Source: an uncultured Desulfovibrio sp. (lineage in GTDB: Bacteria; Desulfobacterota; Desulfovibrionia; Desulfovibrionales; Desulfovibrionaceae). Taken from it: a stretch of 64,000 nucleotides of DNA. Shown one piece after another: positions 63,940 through 64,000 of this stretch (position 1 is the stretch's first letter; each line of letters starts with the position of its first letter). Below the pieces are notes generated by a model that did no database searches, had not been told where the DNA came from, and saw nothing but the letters and a program-made list of their open reading frames with translations. Position numbers and translations under genes: made by a program. The stretch spans positions 33,647 to 97,646 of the forward strand of contig NZ_CAJUBO010000011.1 in assembly GCF_910584445.1 (NCBI RefSeq), in the 5' to 3' direction.

Positions 63940-64000
63940 CCCGCCACCCGGACCCCAGCGCCCGATCTTTCCACGTTTCCATGGCTGCCGCGCCCGGTCC

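Overview
The window looks like the chromosome of a GC-rich sulfate- or sulfite-reducing member of the Desulfovibrionaceae (Desulfovibrio/Bilophila relatives). Three things in the sequence point this way. The aromatic operon uses the archaeal-type entry route (ADH synthase plus 3-dehydroquinate synthase II) followed by pheA-aroA-tyrA, in the gene order I know from Desulfovibrio. There is a Desulfovibrio-type outer-membrane trimeric porin. There is also a cysteate/D-cysteine lyase neighbourhood. No 16S gene is present, so the species cannot be named from this window.

Region by region. 1-6345 (+ strand, apart from one thioesterase-like gene): end of cydA, cydB, a small lipoprotein, rpmE, a DUF1385 membrane protein, prfA and dinB; prfA lies between two copies of an intergenic repeat. 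6391-11960 (- strand): a five-gene aromatic amino acid operon preceded by a Phe/Tyr-rich leader peptide and a terminator hairpin, the layout of a transcription attenuator. 12001-20850 (- strand): a ten-gene urease operon, ureA-ureB-ureC-ureE-ureF-ureG-ureD, then a urea transporter, an MFS permease and a protein resembling a potassium channel with a degenerate selectivity filter. 21537-26382 (+): a dicarboxylate/amino acid symporter, aspartate racemase-like protein, D-cysteine desulfhydrase/L-cysteate sulfo-lyase family enzyme, GntR regulator and EamA permease. 26185-32810 (-): AlkA-like glycosylase, DHH phosphoesterase, a CbiR-like TIM-barrel protein, a sulfotransferase-like protein and an M16 metalloprotease. 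33011-36743 (+): aroC, a helix-hairpin-helix protein and recD2.

36822-49032: tRNA-Val(UAC) carries a 12.2 kb integrated island bounded by a 47-bp direct repeat of the tRNA 3' half. It encodes a tyrosine integrase and its HTH partner, fragments of phage-type replication genes, and a DNA phosphorothioation (Dnd) operon: dndC, a 68-aa protein, dndD, and a DndE domain fused to a HerA/FtsK-like ATPase. It also carries a damaged IS1595-type insertion sequence, MNT/HEPN and MazEF-like toxin-antitoxin pairs, and an unusual stand-alone protein with family-A DNA polymerase palm motifs. The island from 39.4 kb onward is much more AT-rich than the chromosome. The chromosome resumes at 49033 with what looks like the tRNA's displaced original terminator.

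49329-64000: a porin, a hybrid histidine kinase overlapping a periplasmic solute-binding lipoprotein, a palindromic repeat region, a PAS hybrid kinase, a small exported protein and a LacI regulator, then a NtrC-type response regulator and histidine kinase divergent from a CpxP/ZraP-like periplasmic protein. The strongest candidates for something little described are the aromatic attenuator, the DndE-ATPase phosphorothioation variant, the orphan polymerase-palm protein and the channel-like gene of the urease operon.
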